Below, one piece after another: positions 61,613-64,000 of a DNA stretch of 64,000 nt. A program made the translations under genes and the position numbers. How positions within the stretch are numbered: position 1 is the stretch's first letter; every line of letters starts with the position of its first letter. The notes beneath the pieces are model-generated. The model had not been told where the DNA came from. It made no database searches and saw only the letters and a program-made list of their open reading frames with translations. Source of the stretch: Anaeramoeba flamelloides (lineage: Eukaryota; Metamonada; Anaeramoebidae); assembly GCA_027625915.1 (NCBI GenBank), contig JANTQA010000033.1:7068001-7132000 (forward strand), given 5' to 3'.

Positions 61613-62716
61613 TTTTTTTATTTTTGTTAATTATTTCCTCAAATATATTATTATTATTGTCGAATTATTTATGCATGCATGTGACACACGCGCACGCACA
61701 CATACACATCTATTTATATTCTACTATTTTTTAATTAATAATTTTAAAAGTAATAAAATTTGTTAATTTTCATTCTGTTTACTTATCATTTATTTAAATA
61801 TTGACCCCCCCCCCCTCCCTTTTTTTTCTAATAGAATTAGAAATTATTATTATTATTAATTTATAAACTTTCTTATCAATTTTTTTTTTCCTAAATATAA
61901 CAAAACATCAAATAATGTTTTTCTAAAATAAATTTAATTATAAAAATTTCAATATATATATTTTTTAAAACATTCCAAGTCTTCTATGGAAATTTATGAT
62001 TTTTTATTTTATTTTATTAGAAAAACACCCAAACAAAAATAATTTAAAATAATTTCTGAGGGAAAATTAATAAAAATATTAAAGTTTTTTATTTAATTCA
62101 AGAAACTTTGAATATTTTTTTGGTTATTTGAATTTTTGTTAGGGCAATCCAGTGCCTTAATATTGTATCTTTCATCAAATATTTTGTACGTTGCTAATTT
62201 CAATTTAATAAATAAATAAATAAATCAAAAGGAAAACCCCACCTGAAATAATAAAAATAAATATACCCCTGTGAACCCCAAATACACTAATTACCTTTGA
62301 AATAAAATATATAATTTGAATTGTTATCAAAGGATTATAAGATATAGATTTTATAAATAATTATCTTAGAAAGAAAATTTTATATTTTAAAATTGTATAG
62401 TTACTTATAATAAAAAAATAACTTGAAAAAAAATTTCAAACATTGGAAAATTTTTTCTTGTTTATTGTGATTTTATTAATTTTCAATGGAAAAATTGTTA
62501 AAAAATTTATTATTTTGGTTTATTAAAAAAGTTTGTCTAGACATCAAAAACTTCTTAGTTTTAATATTGAAAACACATCATACTTTACTCAAATTTTTTA
62601 GGTATACTTTGTACCCCAAAATTTCCTAGAATATTTTTCATTAAATAATTTATTTGCTTTATAGGATATTGTTGTATCACATTGAAAATTTGTTACATCT
62701 ATTGATTATCATTCAA

Positions 62717-62743
62717 TAGGGATATATATATATATATATATAT
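62717..62743. repeat. TA dinucleotide microsatellite
   Basis: About 13 uninterrupted TA units. Confidence 0.9.
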
Positions 62744-63187
62744 GATTTTAAATAAATTAAAAAATAAAAAAAATTATAAAATAAATTTGAAAAAAAAAAT
62801 CAAATTTTTTTCATTATAAAATTTTATTTTTTTCTTCAAATATTTTTGTAAAATTTAAATGATTTAGCCAATAGTTTTAGTCAGATTAATATTCGATTTT
62901 CATTTTAATTCTTGTTATAATTTTTTATTTTTGACTTTTTAAAATCTAGACATAAAATTAACAAAATTAACATGGACGTATTAATTTTGAATTATAAATT
63001 CAACCTTCACAAAGATTTTTTTTTTTTAAATGTTTATCAGCAAGAAAATAAAAAAAAAAGTTATAGATTCGAAAAAAAAAAAAATTATCTTGGAAAGCTA
63101 TTTTTAGTTTTTATTTATTTTTTTTTTTTTAATTTTTAGGATTTATTACTTTATCTATTTAAAAATAAATTATTGATTTAATTCCAA

Positions 63188-63262
63188 AATATATTCCTTA
63201 ATTTGAGATTTTTTTGTTCTGTAATATTTTGTTGAAAGTTGATGTCTTTAAAATGAATTATT
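63188..63262. repeat. Diverged arm of the Tc1-type MITE
   Basis: CCTTAATTTGAGATTTTTTT, then TTTTGTTGAAAGTTGATGTC and AAAATGAATTATTGTA follow the same order as the right arm of the element at 57482-57678. Only one arm was recognised. Confidence 0.5.
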
Positions 63263-64000
63263 GTATTATCTTTGAATAATATTTAAAAATTATTTTTTTT
63301 TAATTTAGTGTTAATTATTTTATCTATTAAAAGTTTTTATTTATTTAATTCCAATTTAAGAAAGGAAATTCTTTTACAATTCTTTTTTTTTTTTTTTTTG
63401 ATTTTTATAATTATTTTCTATTGTTTAAATTAGAATTTTAGATTATTATTGATATTAAAATTTTTGTTTTGATCAAAAGAAACGAATTTAATTTTTCTCT
63501 CAATCCAATATTTGTTGAAATTTTGCATTTATAAAAATGTAAATTTCATTTTGGTATATTTAAACATTTTTTATTATAAAATTAACAAAAAAAATTTTTA
63601 AACCTTATTATTTATCGATCTATATACTATGTTTTGAATTACTCATTTAGTAATAAAATTTCTAATTTAAAATTTCAAAAAAAAATTTTTTTTTTTTAAA
63701 AATGTAAAAATGAATAATTATTATCTTTTTCTGAAATATGACAAAAAAAAATACCATAACATAACTACTTTATCTTAGAACTATTTTGACTTTTAACCCA
63801 ATTATAATCTGGATTAAATATAAATAGGAAAATAAATAAAGTAACCATTCAATATCATTTTATGCCTTATATTTAAATTTTGAATAAATTTAGGAAAATC
63901 TGGTGCGATAAAGGATATATATATTCTTTTGTAATTGGGTACATTTATTTATTAAATTATTTTTATAATTAACTTTTAAATTATAAGAAATGAACAAAAA

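Larger units (their letters stand above)
61613..64000. other. 2.4 kb gene-free region to the right edge
   Basis: 3' flank of the Byr4-like gene and beyond. It contains an alternating purine-pyrimidine patch (61669-61708), a run of 11 C (61805-61815), a TA microsatellite (62717-62743), and a diverged MITE arm (63188-63262). Otherwise it is extremely AT-rich, with no gene visible. Confidence 0.6.

Noticed and set aside
1-64000. tRNA, rRNA, snRNA genes and CRISPR arrays
   Set aside because: No cloverleaf with a convincing T-loop, no conserved rRNA or snRNA segment, and no spaced direct-repeat array was found by eye.

Overview
This is a very AT-rich nuclear genomic window from a unicellular eukaryote. 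Evidence: spliceosomal introns with GT donors and AG acceptors, a mitochondrial targeting peptide on an imported enzyme, a prenylated Rab GTPase, a diaphanous-type formin, an NMD factor (SMG8), and proteins full of Asn, Lys and Glu runs. Stops are TAA, TGA and TAG, so the standard code fits. The style (amoeboid actin and GTPase genes, poly-N and poly-K/E linkers) suggests an amoeba-like protist. A dictyostelid-type amoebozoan or an Anaeramoeba-like metamonad both look similar. Introns of 3 to 6 kb argue against a compact dictyostelid genome, and I cannot settle the lineage from the sequence alone.

Layout, left to right. 1-1380 (-): ribosomal protein L5, running off the left edge. About 2000-6117 (+): a large low-complexity protein with tandem PH-like domains. 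6118-10116: gene-free, holding a 1.9 kb inverted-repeat element. 10117-11717 (+): a five-exon Rab GTPase with a 10-nt microexon. 11718-16703: gene-free, with a Tc1-type MITE and two interspersed repeats. 16704-25043 (-): a complete diaphanous-related formin (GBD, FH3, coiled coil, FH1, FH2, DAD) with a 3.5 kb intron. 28048-35939 (-): mitochondrial dihydrolipoyl dehydrogenase, whose two exons flank a 6.4 kb intron containing a decayed LINE. 39366-44060 (-): a second PH-like array protein, apparently one gene broken by a single frame change. About 46.1-48.5 kb (+): a decayed Crypton-type tyrosine-recombinase transposon, followed by a palindromic MITE. 50210-55035 (-): SMG8 in several exons, with an intron near 3 kb that carries fragments of the same LINE. 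59708-61612 (+): a Byr4/Bfa1-like mitotic-exit GAP subunit. 61613-64000: gene-free.

Three themes stand out. First, two unlinked genes encode the same architecture of about 90-residue PH-like repeats joined by charged or Asn-rich linkers. One of them also carries five copies of a motif matching the PP1-docking RVxF consensus. Second, every copy I found of the LINE and its palindromic 3' modules sits inside a long intron and is antisense to the host gene. Third, inverted-repeat elements of several kinds are frequent in the gene-free stretches. Exon joins were inferred by eye from splice signals, phase and protein continuity, without transcript data.
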